From positions 18,336,910 through 18,400,909 of the forward strand of contig OY992839.1 in assembly GCA_963921425.1 (NCBI GenBank): a stretch of DNA of 64,000 nt, given 5' to 3'. This document shows positions 35,401 through 47,835 of this stretch, piece after piece. The notes beneath the pieces were generated by a model. The model saw only the letters and a list, made by a program, of their open reading frames with translations, did no database searches and was not told the origin of the DNA. The DNA comes from Dryas octopetala. Lineage: Eukaryota; Streptophyta; Magnoliopsida; Rosales; Rosaceae. The first letter of the stretch is position 1, and every line of letters begins with the position of its first letter. The position numbers and the translations under genes are program-made.

Positions 35401-37572
35401 TGCTATGGACAACTACAACTGTGTCAGACAAATAGGGTTCATAGAAGACATAAGAAAACAATTTAACTTTTGGAGCCCATTTAGAAAGCTAGAAGAAACT
35501 TCAACATTCTATGTTCCAATTGATGACAAATGATACTTCAACATCTCTTAGAAAAGAAACTTAAACTTGCTCCTGGAACTAATTTAGAAAGTTAGAAGAA
35601 AGCAGCAAGAAAACCGAATATTTTATAAAACCAGGTAATTATATAGTTCAAAATGTGTCCTACTGTATCTGATGTGAAAAACAGATTAGTAAGCTTTAAT
35701 GTTTTGTGGAGGAGAAACGGCACCTGTTCTCTGTTCACTAGAAGCATAACAAAATTTGAGATTTACATTAATGTGCATATACCATTTGGAGAACATTTGA
35801 GATGATGCTTAACTACCTATGGCTCAGTGGACATTGACTAGAAGTATAACATATTTTAATCCCCTACCAAATCACAATAAGCTAAAGACAAATTAAAAAA
35901 AGAAGAAGAAGAAAGAAAGAAAAACAAACCTTCACACGCAGTTCTTTCATAGGATGTGGTGTCAATAAAGCTCGGATTGTAGTAACAATTGGTCCCTAAA
36001 AAGATAAAAAGAAAATAATATGAAGGATGATACTCCTCTCTGAAATTCTTAAATGTTGACAATAATCATTTGTAAGCATATCTAAAACAAAAAATGACAA
36101 AAGTTTGTGAAACTAAAAAGTACAAAAGCACTTAATTTACTAAATTGTATTGGTAAAAGGTTTTAGATTCTTGCCTGCATGCCGCAAACAACTATTTGAT
36201 CTCCTTCATGAAGCATACCATTAACCAATACAACATCAATTGTTGTCCCAAGGCCCTCAACTTTCTTAACCTCCAACACCGTACACTGATTGGTGCACAG
36301 GATCATTCCCCCATCAGATTACTCACATTTCAAGTAATGTTCAATGCCTTCACATAACTGAAAACAAAGTGAAAATGAAATAACAAACCTGAACTTCATT
36401 GCTGTAAGTAAGTTTCTCAACCATAGTTTTCTGGGTCCACTGAACCAATAGTAATAACAAATCTGGGATTCCTTCACCACTGCAATATTCCAAATTATCA
36501 GAACAAAACCAAAACATAATCATTAAAATAAAATAATGGTACAGTTGAAACTGAAAAACAAATAAGGCCCAAAGTTCACAAGCCATATATACCTAATGGC
36601 ACTTGTAGGTACAATACTGTATGTTTCCCCCATTTCTTTATTCTTATAGTACAAGTCAGTATTTAGACCCTGCTCCTTGAACTGAGTGATAACCTGGAAA
36701 CCCAAACAAATTAAAATTGAAGATTTAACCAGAAAAGTCAAATTAAATGAAGTGAAACAAAAAGACAAGGCTGGAAATGGAATGCACAAGACCTGTATGA
36801 GTTTCACATTGAACTCAATTTGTACATCCTTAGTTTGTTGCTTCATTGCCTTCACAATCGGCGCGTTGCGGCAGGTTTTCCACCCGTAAAGTCTGTCTAC
36901 CTGAAATCAAATTAGATATTCAAGAAAACAAAATTAAACATTGTTGAGAATGAGAATACACTAGTAGGGAGGGTATGTGGATTTGACCAAAAACTCACCT
37001 TATTCAATGCAATAATGAGCTCTGTATTCCTCATTTTCAAAAGATTGAGTGACTCTTTTGTTTGAGGCTCTAAGCCACACATATTGTCAACAACCAAAAT
37101 TGCAATATCACATAAGCCTGAACCCCGTGACCGTAAATTAGTGAAAGACTTATGCCCAGGGGTATCAATGACCAATAGACCTGGGACATTCAGCTTCGCA
37201 TCAGCTTTCAGTTCCTTAGTTCTCTCACGCATATTCTCTGCAGGAAAATATGTTGCACCAATCTGTTGAGTTATTCCTCCAGCCTCACCTTCCTGAACAT
37301 TTGTGCGTCGTATACAATCCAGCAGCTTAGTTTTACCAGCATCAACATTGCCCATAATGCAGCAAATACGGGAACGAAGAAGGTTAGTTTCACTCTCTTT
37401 AGGGGCAGAATTACTCGGTATTGCTTCTTTTTTACCAGCAGCATCTTTCTTTCTGCTTCTGCCAACTTCTACCTCAGGTTGTTTTTTCTTATTCTCAAGA
37501 TCCTGAGACTATTGGTTGACAAGGACGGATTTTCTGGGCAACAACTGCTGGCTTGGCACTTGCAGGAAGGGC
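32493..37572 (-). pseudogene. eIF5B-like translation initiation factor, 5'-truncated, probable pseudogene
   Basis: eIF5B is the GTPase that joins the 60S subunit to the initiation complex. Eleven exons read on the minus strand: about 37572-36999 (linker and G domain), 36900-36793, 36693-36593, 36479-36389, 36285-36175, 35995-35930, 35368-35309, 35199-34649, 33439-33292, 32767-32648 and 32558-32493. Landmarks are [12 protein letters not shown] (G1), [14 protein letters not shown] (G2), [19 protein letters not shown] (G3), ALNK (G4) and the C-terminal GRHFEVEDELVSHITRRSID. Exon 5 ends in a GC donor. The long charged N-terminal half is absent; a retroelement lies just upstream. Frame is lost in the upstream part of the first exon, by 1 bp in the 34649-35199 exon and by 2 bp in the 33292-33439 exon, which is also duplicated. 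The invariant His of GHVD is Asn. Confidence 0.85.
33241..33962. repeat. Perfect 361-bp tandem duplication carrying an eIF5B exon
   Basis: Positions 33241-33601 are repeated directly at 33602-33962 with no difference that I can see. Each unit holds one copy of the same 148-bp exon (33292-33439 and 33653-33800) with its splice sites and flanking intron. The lack of divergence points to a very recent duplication, or to an assembly artefact. If both exons were spliced in, the frame would shift again. Confidence 0.92.
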
Positions 37573-37800
37573 TGGAATATTAAAATATCGAAGATACAAA
37601 TCCAAAGCAATATGCCTTAGCTAGGTAACACCTATCAGATCAATAATATAAATTCAGACTGACACCTTTCCAATTCCGAGCATATGCTTGGAATAAAGAA
37701 ACTTCCACGTAACATAACTCGAGACACTAAAATTAAACCAATAAGCTTCGGATCACTTCTTGCAAACATAATCATCTATAATGATTTCACACTTCCTATG
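37573..37800. other. Remaining intron-like sequence upstream of the eIF5B-like first exon
   Basis: No further eIF5B exon is recognisable. The sequence is AT-rich and intron-like, and passes into retroelement sequence somewhere after about 37800. The exact junction is not resolved. Confidence 0.4.
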
Positions 37801-39490
37801 TCTAAGAGCAGTGTTGATGCAAATTTCCGTAAGAGAAATGTAACAACTTAGAGATGATGATCTGGCTAATCAGAAGCTCTGCTGGATGATGAAGTGGATG
37901 TTGACTCGAGATCTTCCTGCACGAACACAAAATCAAAGGAGATGGACCGGTGTGGTACCAGCCAAATACGCTCCGATGATGAAGTCAGTGATGTGTATTT
38001 GGAGGTGTTTGTGTAAGAACAAGAAAAAACAGATGATGAACTTGGGAGAATGAAGAAGAACAAGGTAAGATCTTCTGGGTTTATTCTCAGCAAGTGGGAT
38101 GTATTATGATAGGCTTTTTGTGAGTGGAGTTGTGTATTAGATGATCCCACTTTTTGTGCACATAAGTCAACTTATATAGGTAAAGGAAGTGGTGAAGGGT
38201 AAGTTACCTGCATGAGGGTGAATGGTTGAGAGGAGCCCACGCGTTCGGCCATGAATAGTAGCATGCACAGCTACCCACCTCCTTTACATTCAATGCTGCA
38301 TTGAATGCAAAGATGGAAGATCAAGTGGGATGCCCTAATAGTCATGACTGTGAGCTGAGATGTTTCATCTGTCAGAGAGCCATGTTAGAGATATTCGAGT
38401 GAGGCGGTTCGTCCTGACTCCAATCTTCTAGAATGGCAGTGGGATCCGAGCCGAACCAATTATAGATATCATATACGCGGGTATAAAATATATCTACGTT
38501 CGGATCGGACATGGATGGACTAGTTCAGACTGGCTCGACATATGACATGGCAGTCACCACCCGACGATAATCCGTTTGTCTGAGAAGATGATCACCAAGG
38601 GCCGAGCCGAACCGAACTGGGATAACTAAGAAAAGATGAACACTCAATTCTTAGGGGATCCTCAGATCGGGTCGGATCGGATATGGAGATCCGCTGAGAT
38701 GTGCCGATCCGAACTAGCAGTGAAACTATGCCGAGCTGGCATGATGACGTGGAGGTCCAAGTCTGACCATTGAAAAGTCAAAGCCTGAGGTTGGATCTGA
38801 CTTGCCACGCTTCTATCCATGATTGGTTGTTAAATCCATGTGGATTTATACACAAACAGAAGTCCCCCAACTTCCGATCCGAACAGACTGTGATGAATTG
38901 GAAGTTGAAAAAGGACAGTCTGTGAAAAGTAATACATGATATGCCCCGTGCCGAACTGATGCAGATGTGCCGATCTGGACAGGTCAGACTTCCCAATAAT
39001 CCGAGCAGATGATGATGCCTGATTGGCCAAAATAGCTTGGGAATATGCGAAGGAGTAACTGTTCATGATTGTGTCTGCATGGGGGAACGTAAGGGTCACT
39101 TCACTTATGAGTATTTTAAACGTGGACACGTGGCAAGATCTGGCATCTGAAGCGCCAAAAGTGAACGGCTGGGATTGAATTTTCATGGGGGTATAAAAGG
39201 TCACCCATCTTTCTCTTCCTACCTTCTCTCTCTCTCTCTCTGAAATCTTTCTCTCTCCGTGGGTTGAGCAGCAACTCAATCGCGACTCCGACCGAGCACG
39301 GTCTTAGGCGAGGCAGTTCCGAGTGTGTGAGAGGCGGAGAGTGTGGCCGGAGAAAAACCAATAAGTGATTCCTCCCATTTCTGAGTTTTTGTGTTTTTCG
39401 GGTTTTCTGGGTTTTGTTCTTGAGTGTTCTTGAAAAAGACACTTTTTAATTCAAAAAGCAAGAGAAAAAGTGAAAAAAAGGTGTTTGAGA

Positions 39491-41843
39491 ATGTCAACGA
39501 CCGACTCAAGTGGTCGGCTCGGCTCGGGGGAAGCATTCGAGGGCGACAGTGATGCTGAGCTGAGCCGAAGCCCACCAGGGGGTGAGGCAAACTGGGACGA
39601 GTTTTCCGAGGAGCTGGTCGAGGTCGGCTCGGACTTAGAGTGTAACCCAGGCGAGGAACGCCAACCTCGAGAGGGTGAAATAAGTCCCCAAGTAGGCATG
39701 AGTTCGGATCAGGGGCAAGAAGGAACAGCTCACGAGTCCGAACATGCAGATGAGGAGGACGATGAAGAAAAAGATACCGGTGTCGAGCCGAGCTCGAGTA
39801 CTCCAATAAGGCTCACTTCGGGGTCAGAGGAAAGAGACAGAGGTCACGATGCGTCGAGTTCAGCTCGGGATGTGAGGGGGTGTTTGATCGACCCGGATTT
39901 CTATGAAGATCTGGCGTGGAAAGCCGACCAGATCCCCAATGAGATGACCAAATTTCATCTCAGGGATCTGAGGATAAGGTATGGAGTCCCCGATTCGGTC
40001 TTGACAAGATTGCCGAGCAGGGGAGAGAATCCAAGCCGACCCCAAAAGGATGGGTGACAATGTACCCGGAGATGTTTGAGAATGGGGTTCGGCTCCCCCT
40101 GCACCCTTTTCTGCAGGATTGGCTGGCAATGATTAGTGCGGCGCTACACCAGCTTAATCCGAACGTGTACAGGATTATCCTGTCTATACACATCTTGTGG
40201 CACAAAGTGCACAAGTGTGTGCCAGACAAGGACCTGCTGATCTGCTCTTATTCACTGAGGTCGAAGCAGAAGACCGAACTCGGCTTCTACAACCTTCAGG
40301 CATACTCTGGGCCACTGCTTACTGGGAATCCCTCATCCCAGAAGACTTGGAAGAGGAGATACTTCTTCGTTTCTGGGGATTGGGAGTTCGCCGATCCGAG
40401 CAGTCCCTTTCCGACTCGGGTTTCTAAAGCCTTTAGGATTCCAGGTGAGCACTCAATGTCTGGAAGGGCCGATCCGGAATAGACTTGTGAATATTTGCTA
40501 GTGATGATGATCTAACTCTCTTGGTTTTCATTTTGCAGTCAGCTGGGGGAAATTTAAACTTCGAGGTGAGCTCAGAGACCAGATCGCCGTGGTGAAGGAG
40601 CAACCATCGGAGCATCTGTCCACCAAATTCTTGCTCGGCTCAACCCAGATCGAATCGAGCGGGATCTCTTGGTTCGTGTCGAGGTGGAACCCCCGAGTTG
40701 AGAAATGGATGAATCCTGCCGAGCTGGAGGCGAAGCTGAGGAAGAGGGCGGCGAGGAATGCCCAGAAGAAGGCCAGAGCTCAAGTCCCCGCCGAGCCAAC
40801 TTCGGTGCCTGCTCGGGCCACACCCCAGGCCGATCCTTCCATGCCGAATTCGGCTAGGCAAGCTGAGAAAAGGAATGGCCCGCAGGTTGAAACCTGGGTA
40901 GAGAAGAGGGCTTGTGGACTGAGCCAGCGGGTGCCAGCGCCGATGTCTCCGGTTCGGCTCCCAAAAGGACGGTGGAGGTGGATCTCTCCATTGAACCTTT
41001 CGTCACGGGCTTCAAAAGTGTGGTCACGCCGAAGATCGTGGAGCGCCTCTGGGCAGGGAAGAAGGCCCCGAGCTTCGGGAGCAAGGCCCTGAACGCGTCT
41101 CAGCAGGCCATGGTGGTAAGTATCCTCTCTTTCGAATTTTGAAGTTTGTCGGTTCAGCCCGGACTAATTGTTTCTGTTTTTTGCAGCTCGCCCTTAGGCA
41201 ATTCGAGGTGGCGCAAGCTGCGGTCGACGCCGAGGAGAAATGAAGAAGCTCAGGGAGAGGAACCTGGAGCTGAGGGAGAAGCTGGCCGAAATCGAGCGAC
41301 TGTTCAAAGAGGAGCGTGAGCGATCCGCTGATCTGAGAATTCAGATGGCCAAGCAAAAGGATGAGGTAGCTCGGCTCAGGAAGGAGCTTTTGGCCTCGGA
41401 GCAGAAGGTGATCGACCTCGAGATGTTCGCTGATGAGCTCCAACGGGATGTCGAGGTGGCTGAGCAGAGGGCGGTTGCGGCTCGGCGCTAGGCTCGGGAA
41501 GTGAGCTTGAAGGAACTGGGTGACGCCCAGTTCGAGGGGTACAAAGAGCTTGTGGAGGTGATCCGAGCGAAGAGGCCGGACTGGGATTTGTCCTTCTTGG
41601 TCGAGTCAGAGGGCGAGGAGGACACCCAGGAAAATCAGAAAGAAGAGCTCCCCCCCCAATCGCCAAGCTGAAACCAAGGCGGTCGCGTCCGCGGCCGAGT
41701 CGAGCCAGGAGAGTCCCCCGATCTCCGCGGACAATATACTCGAGATCCCTCTGGTCCCCGAAGCTGATCCCAATGCAGAGATGCAGATCGGAGGCGTCGA
41801 GGTGGTGCAGCTCGGCGAAGAGTCCCCTGAGAGATCTACTTGA
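39491..41843 (+). pseudogene. Antisense extra ORF of the Tat-type element (Transposase_28/gypsy-type)
   Basis: This region encodes an acidic, Ser/Glu-rich N-terminus (MSTTDSSGRLGSGEAFEG), then a conserved block (YPEMFENGVRLPLHPFLQDWL near 40064) that resembles the PF04195 putative gypsy-type transposon domain. After an intron-like gap comes a Lys/Arg-rich part and a coiled coil (ERNLELREKLAEIERLF near 41253). It runs opposite to gag-pol between pol and the 3' LTR, the position known for additional ORFs in Tat elements. A TATA-like gtataaaagg lies at 39191, with a CT-rich leader after it. Function in the family is unknown. As part of an LTR element it is treated as a fossil and is broken. Confidence 0.65.
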
Positions 41844-42390
41844 TATTTATTTTTATTTATTTTTATTCCCGAGCCGATGTGTGGCTCAAGGTTTGATATG
41901 TTTTTGAACAATTTGTTTTTGAATTGTTTGTTTATTAATTTATTTTCAGTATTTTCTTTTATTCCAAGTTGTTTGTTAGTTCAGCTCGGAAATGAAACTA
42001 AAAACACAACAAGTAACAGATGGATAAGAAAATGATGAAAAATAAAAGTCATGATAAAAACAAAATGAAATAAAAGGTATTTTGAGATCGGCTCGACTTG
42101 ACGATCGCAATGAAATAAAATGTAATGATAATTTAAAACTTGTTTTCAGACTAGCCTGATAAGCATGATGAAAATAAGCAGAAATTAGAAACCCCTAATG
42201 ATCCAAGATGGGCTTTATATATCCATTGAGATATTAGGAATTTTATTTTTGAGAAAAATATTCAAATTTACTTTCAGATGGGCTCGGTACGCACGATGAG
42301 AGTTTGAGTTTGAGGGTATATTTTTCTTTTAGAAATTTCTTGTCGAACGTTAGGACTGTTGTAAGTCACTTCGGCTCGGACAAGGGTTTT

Positions 42391-42552
42391 TATAGACCTG
42401 ATAAGTCTGTACTATGTCGAGCATCGGGCCAAATATGGCGCGCCAGCTCGGCACAGGAGTTTATAGACCTGATGAGTCTGTACTGTGTCGAGCATCGGGC
42501 CGAACATGGCACGCCAGCTCGGCACAGAATTTATAGACCTGATGAGTCTGTC
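42391..42552. repeat. 70-71 bp tandem repeat in the Tat-type element
   Basis: The unit starting tatagacctgat.agtctgt recurs at 42391, 42462 and 42532 (spacing 71 and 70). It carries gtcgagcatcgggcc and cgccagctcggcacag. There are just over two copies, between pol and the antisense ORF; short tandem arrays in this untranslated region are common in Tat elements. Confidence 0.85.
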
Positions 42553-45500
42553 AGTTTATTATTTTTTGAAGGAGACACTTAGATCTATTTTTTTTTTTTT
42601 GTTTGGGGTGTATAGGAGTAGAGTCCCCAATGTCTACTTCAAAAAATAAGAATAAGATGGGTAAAAAGGGTGTTCATCTTTTCATTGATTGGAAAAAATG
42701 CTAGGTCGGACAGTCCCCGATCCTAACTACATTTACTAGTAATAAATCTTTAAGTGTTCAGCATTCCAGCTATGCTTGAGGGGTTTCCCTGCCAAAGTGG
42801 CTAAGTTGTAATTGCCAGGCTTAACTATGTCTGTGATCCTGTAAGGTCCGGTCCAGTTAGGATCGAATGAGCTCTCCTTGATGACAGAGGGTTCTTCTTC
42901 ATGACGAGGTCGCCTAGTCTGAAACTTCTTGGCTTGACCCTTTTGTTGTAGTATTTGCCACCTTCTGCTGGTAGGCAACTTGGCAGAGATTAGCATCGGT
43001 TCGTCTTTCTTCGATTATGTCCAGGCTGAGCCAAAGTCCGGTGTCGTTGGCCTCTGGATTGTATGTGCCGGTCTGGAATGAAGGAGTCCCCATTTCGACC
43101 GGAACAACAGCATTGACACCGAACGCCAATGCATAAGGTGTTTCCTTTGTAGAAGTTCGGTAGGACCATAACACCTCTGGTAAGAGTTCTCGCCAATTTC
43201 CCTTGGCATTATCAAGTTTGGACTTCAAGGTCTTCTTGATGATCTTGTTGACTGCTTTGACTTGTCCGTTTGATTGCGGATGGTAAGGTGCGGCGAAGCG
43301 CAAGTTGATATTCAGACGTGAACAAAAACTTCTGAATTTTTTGCAGTCGAACTGTTTTCCATTGTCCGCGATGATGGTGTGTGGCATGCCGAACTGGCAT
43401 ATGATGTTCTTCCACATAAAAGTCTCCATCCGTTCAGCTAGGGATTCAACTTCGGCCCATTTGGTGAAGTAGTCGACTGCTACTACAGCCATCGTGACTT
43501 GCCCCTTCGCCTTCGGCATTGGGCCGATCAGATCAAGTCCCCACTGCGCGAACGGCCAGAGACTGGATATGGAGGTCAGCAATTGAGGAGGCTGATGGGA
43601 GACTACGGCGAACTGCTGACATTTCGCACAAGTGCGAGAAAGATGATCTGCATCCTTATTCAGCGTAGGCCAAAAGTAACCCTGTCTGATCGTCTTGTAG
43701 GCAAGGGCTCTTCCTCCAGAGTGGTTCCCGCATATCCCCAGGTGGATTTCCTTTAGCACATATTGACCCTGTTGAGGTGTGACGCACTGTAAATAGGGTA
43801 GGGAGAAGCTCCTCTTGTAGAGCTGACCATCGATGATGCTAAACTGACCCGATCTAGTTTTGATGAGACGTGCCTTATCCCTTTTTGGGGGAAGAATCTC
43901 GGAGATCAAGTAGTCGGTGATCGGCGTCATCTAGTTCGGTTCGGCGTCGGTCTGCATGACGGCGGCCTCCTCTTCGGAGGTGCTAGGTCTGTCCAGGATT
44001 TGGACTGCAACATTCCTGGCCGATCCAATATCTGTGGCTGAGGCTAAACGCGCTAGTGCATCGGCTCTGCAATTTTCTGCCCTCGGGATTTGGGATACCT
44101 TGTATTCTCGAAATTTCCTAAGCAGTGATCGGGTTTTCTCGAGATAGGCCGTCATGCTTGGTTCTCGAGTCTCGTATTCTCCCAATATTTGGTTGACAAC
44201 GAGTTGGGAGTCATTGAAAATGTTCAGTTCAGATGCTCCGAGCTCCCTTGCTAATCTGAGCCCGGCGATGAGTGCCTCATACTCTGCTTCATTGTTGGAG
44301 GCTTGAAATCTGAAGTAAAGAGCGTACTCCATTACGACTTGTTCTGGGGAGATCAAAACCAGTTTGGCCCCGCTTCCCATAGCATTGGAAGATTCGTCCA
44401 CGTACAAGGTCCAAGTGAGGAGGTCAGCTTGGGTACGAACACTGTTCGCGTTCAGATCAGACGCAATGAGGATGACGGCGGTGCCGAGCGGATCTTCCTT
44501 TGTGATTGTGGATTCACAGATGAAGTCTGACATAGCTTGGCCCTCGATTGACCATTTGATGAGCCGACCCGACATCTCAGGTTTGGCCAGAATTTGTCTA
44601 AGTGGTTGGTCAGTCAAAACGATAATTGAATGGGCCTGGAAGTATGACCTTAGTTTTCGAGCCGAGCTGACCAGGGGTGAGGGCCATTTTCTCGAACTTG
44701 AGATATCTGGTTTCGGCATCGACGAGAGCTTGGCTCGTGTAGAAGATCGGATGTTATACCCCGCAGACCTCTCTGACCATAACCGAGCTGAGCGCTAAGT
44801 CAGAGACGGATAGGTAAAGAAAAAGTTCTTCACCTTCCTCGGGTTTGGATAAGATGGGAGGTTCCCCCATGTGCCTTTTCAGATCTTGAAAGGCCTGCTC
44901 GCATTGCGGGGTCCATTCTATGCTCTTCTCTGCTCCCTTCAAAGCTTTAAAGAAGGGGAGGCACCAATCTGTCGACTTTGATATGAACCGGTTCAGGGCG
45001 GCGACTCTTCCAGTCAGACTCTGGATCTCCTTGCGTGTCTTTGGGAACTTCATGTCAATCAAGGCTTGGATCTTCTCCGGATTGGCCTCGATCCCTCATT
45101 GGCTGACCAGGTAGCCAAGGAATTTGCCTGACCGAACCCCAAAGACACATTTGGCTGGGTTCAGTAGCATCTGATATTCTTTCAGGACTCCGAACATGTC
45201 TGAGAGGTCCTTGACGTGTTCATCCGCCTTGATGCTTTTGACCAGCATGTCGTCCACATAGACCTCCACCGATTTGCCTATGAATGATCTGAACATGTGG
45301 TTGGCCAGCCTTTGGTAGGTGGCTCCGGCGTTTTTGAGATCGAAGGGCATGACTTTGTAGCAGTACATACCGCGATCGGTTATGAAGGATGTGTTCTTCT
45401 GGTCAGGTTTGTGCATGAGGATCTGATTGTACCCAGAATAGGCGTCCATGAAGCTGAAGAGCTTGTGTCCTGCTGTCGCATCGACCAGTTGATCTATTCT

Positions 45501-45648
45501 GGGCAAGGGAAAACTGTCTTTAGGACATGCCTTGTTCAGATCGGTGAAATCCACACACATCCTCCACTTCCCATTGTTCTTTTTTACCATGACCACGTTG
45601 GCGAGCCAATTGGGATAGTCGACTTCCCGGATGAACCCGTTCTTTTGT

Positions 45649-47452
45649 AATATTTAATTCCCAAGAGTTAATCCCTTTTTAACTTGTAAACTGGAATGGA
45701 AAGTATGTATAAAACAAACAAACAGATTACAATAAACTGGAAGATACAGATGTAGAATAAAAGAAAAGTAAACATTACAACTCACAAATCCATTTGGAAC
45801 AGGAGACCTACAAATTGGTAGTGGCAAAGGAACTTTAAAACTTCAAACTTCACACAACACTCGAAAGAAAGAGGCCGAGTTTCTAACTCTGATCTCTGAA
45901 AACTAGAATCTTAAACAAACTTAAAGCTTAAAACTTGTGATGCCTTGGAATGAGAAGGAGTCCTTCTTAAATAGAAGGGAAAAGCAGGTTCCTTCTTGTC
46001 CTTTTAGACGCACTAGCAAAGGGAATAGACAGGAGGATAAAAGGTGAAAGGAACAGTGACCCGCACTAGGATGAACAGTGCAAACTTTAATAAAGGTGAT
46101 GTTGACACCTTATCTGTAAAGGCTAGGATAGATTCCGTCACAGTCATCTTCATTATTTAGACGGGTGTCTTCTTCTTCTTCTGGTTCAGATGTTGACATT
46201 TTATCAACTTCATTAAGAGCTTCAAAAAATTGCTGCTTGATGTCTTCTTGGGAAAGGGAAGGGTCAGCTGATTTAGCTGCTTTAATTTGAGAGATAAGTC
46301 CTTTAAGGACAGGAACAGATTCCTTTTTAGAGTTCGAAGAAGAGGCTTCTTTAACCCCTTCAAGAATTTCAGAAACTGATCTTATCTTGAATCTGGGAAA
46401 GACAAGATGAAGAGTTTGATATTTGTCCCACCATTTTATAAATAATTGTCTTTTAAGGTGAGGAAGGTAGATAAAGTCATCTTCCTCAGGTGGGGAGATT
46501 TCATAAACCCATTTGAGAATCCAAATCATATCATAAAGGTAAAAAAACCATAAGACGGCTTCCCAATATCCTGAAATATCAAAGTTAGAATTTCTAAATC
46601 TAAAAAAAGAATCTTTGATTTCAAGAGGTAGAAGATCTATGGAAGGGCCCCAAAGGAGAAACCAAGCTTTAAACCAGTTTGGAATGAGTTTTTTAACCCT
46701 TATTTGGAAATTGAAAAACCAGGAGTGTGAGAAAATATCATTTTGTAAACACAAAGCATTTTCCCAGGCATGCTGGTAATCAAAATAATTGAAATAATTT
46801 GGATAAATTTTTGGGTTTCTAAACCGTCTTTTAGACATTGGGTTTGGACCCCAATCTTCCTGAGATAATATCTTTAAGATATATAATTGGGAAAATCCAA
46901 TAACTCTTTTAGAGTCATTTCTGTAGTTGTGGGTTATTTTAACCGATCCAGTTTCTATGAGAATTGCTTCATAGAAGAATTGGTTCTTTCCTTCAAATTT
47001 AGGGTGTAGATGCCCTATTAAATATAACCTCGCTACTTCAGCTGGGTTTCTTTCTGCGTGAACATCTTCAATGGGTCCGAGGGGGATTTCCATTGAAGGG
47101 ATGTAAGGAGACCTTTTAGGTTCCTCTGGCTGCATTTTTTGCTTATTTTTTCCTTCCATGGGACCTTTTAGATCCCTTGTCAGCTTCTGATTCAGCCTGT
47201 TGGCCCTGCAAATCCCTCCCCTGTAGAAATTCTCTGGTTAGAAAATCAGGGAGAGCATTGTCCTTCCCTTTGATATAATCAATTTGGAAATCAAAAGCAG
47301 AGAGAATAGCTTGCCATCTAGCAAATATTTGTTTAGAGGCTATATTTTTAACATCTTTTGTTAAAACATCTTTGGCCGCTTTGCAATCTACTCTAATTAA
47401 AAAGCTTTGATTTAACAAATCACTTTCAAATTTAGTGACACAAAGGAAATTT
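45649..47452 (-). mobile_element. Endogenous caulimovirid (pararetrovirus) fragment (fossil)
   Basis: An inserted fragment, minus strand. It starts inside RNase H (FARWQAILSAFDFQIDYIKG near 47320; LPDFLTREFLQG), whose frame overlaps by a few bases the start of a 349-codon ORF (47159-46110) that is open throughout. That ORF is Trp/Phe-rich with an acidic tail and has no assigned function; similar downstream ORFs occur in endogenous florendovirus-like caulimovirids. After it, a minus-strand TATTTAAG (45966-45973) and a leader-like region fit a caulimovirid promoter after the last ORF. Only the 3' part of a genome is present. Family level is fairly safe; the genus is a guess. Confidence 0.65.
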
Positions 47453-47454
47453 TT

Positions 47455-47795
47455 AGAGGGAAAATTGGCATTTTGACCCCATAGTAAATTAGTACTAGTT
47501 AAGACAAGTCGGTAGGAATTTTCCGTATATTTTTCTAAGTTCGGAGCTATTTTTAATTAATTTTCAAAGTTTATAAAAATAGAAAAATAAAAAAAAATCA
47601 AAAAATATAAAAAAGATGTGACACGTGGCGCACATCCAGCGCGCCACGTCAGCATTAACGGAATTGTTGACGGAACAAGGTAAAATGGGACACGGATGTA
47701 AGTTACAGGTGGTAATCTGGGACAAAAAAACTTTCAGGTGGTAAAGTGGGAATGAGTTACAATTTTGGGTGGTAAATCGATAATTAAGCCTACAA
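47455..47795. mobile_element. Half of a foldback element, second copy of the 16803-17746 family
   Basis: This stretch is the complete right arm of the foldback element at 16.8-17.7 kb. Shared blocks include ttttgaccccata, taaattagtacta, agctatttttaattaatttt and gatgtgacacgtggcg. It continues through the arm end (ggtggtaaag, ggtggtaaatcg). The left arm is missing; caulimovirid sequence lies directly at the break. Confidence 0.75.
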
Positions 47796-47835
47796 TTAAT
47801 TATTTTTTCAATAGAAGCTTAATGTACTATATGAT

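Noticed and set aside
32493-37572. A functional eIF5B gene
   Set aside because: The N-terminal half is missing, the frame is lost in at least three exons and one exon is duplicated. I therefore call it a pseudogene although most splice sites survive.
37866-38150. Minus-strand 94-codon Ser/Thr-rich frame
   Set aside because: It lies in the probable 3' LTR of the Tat-type element and has no motif; it is probably LTR sequence.
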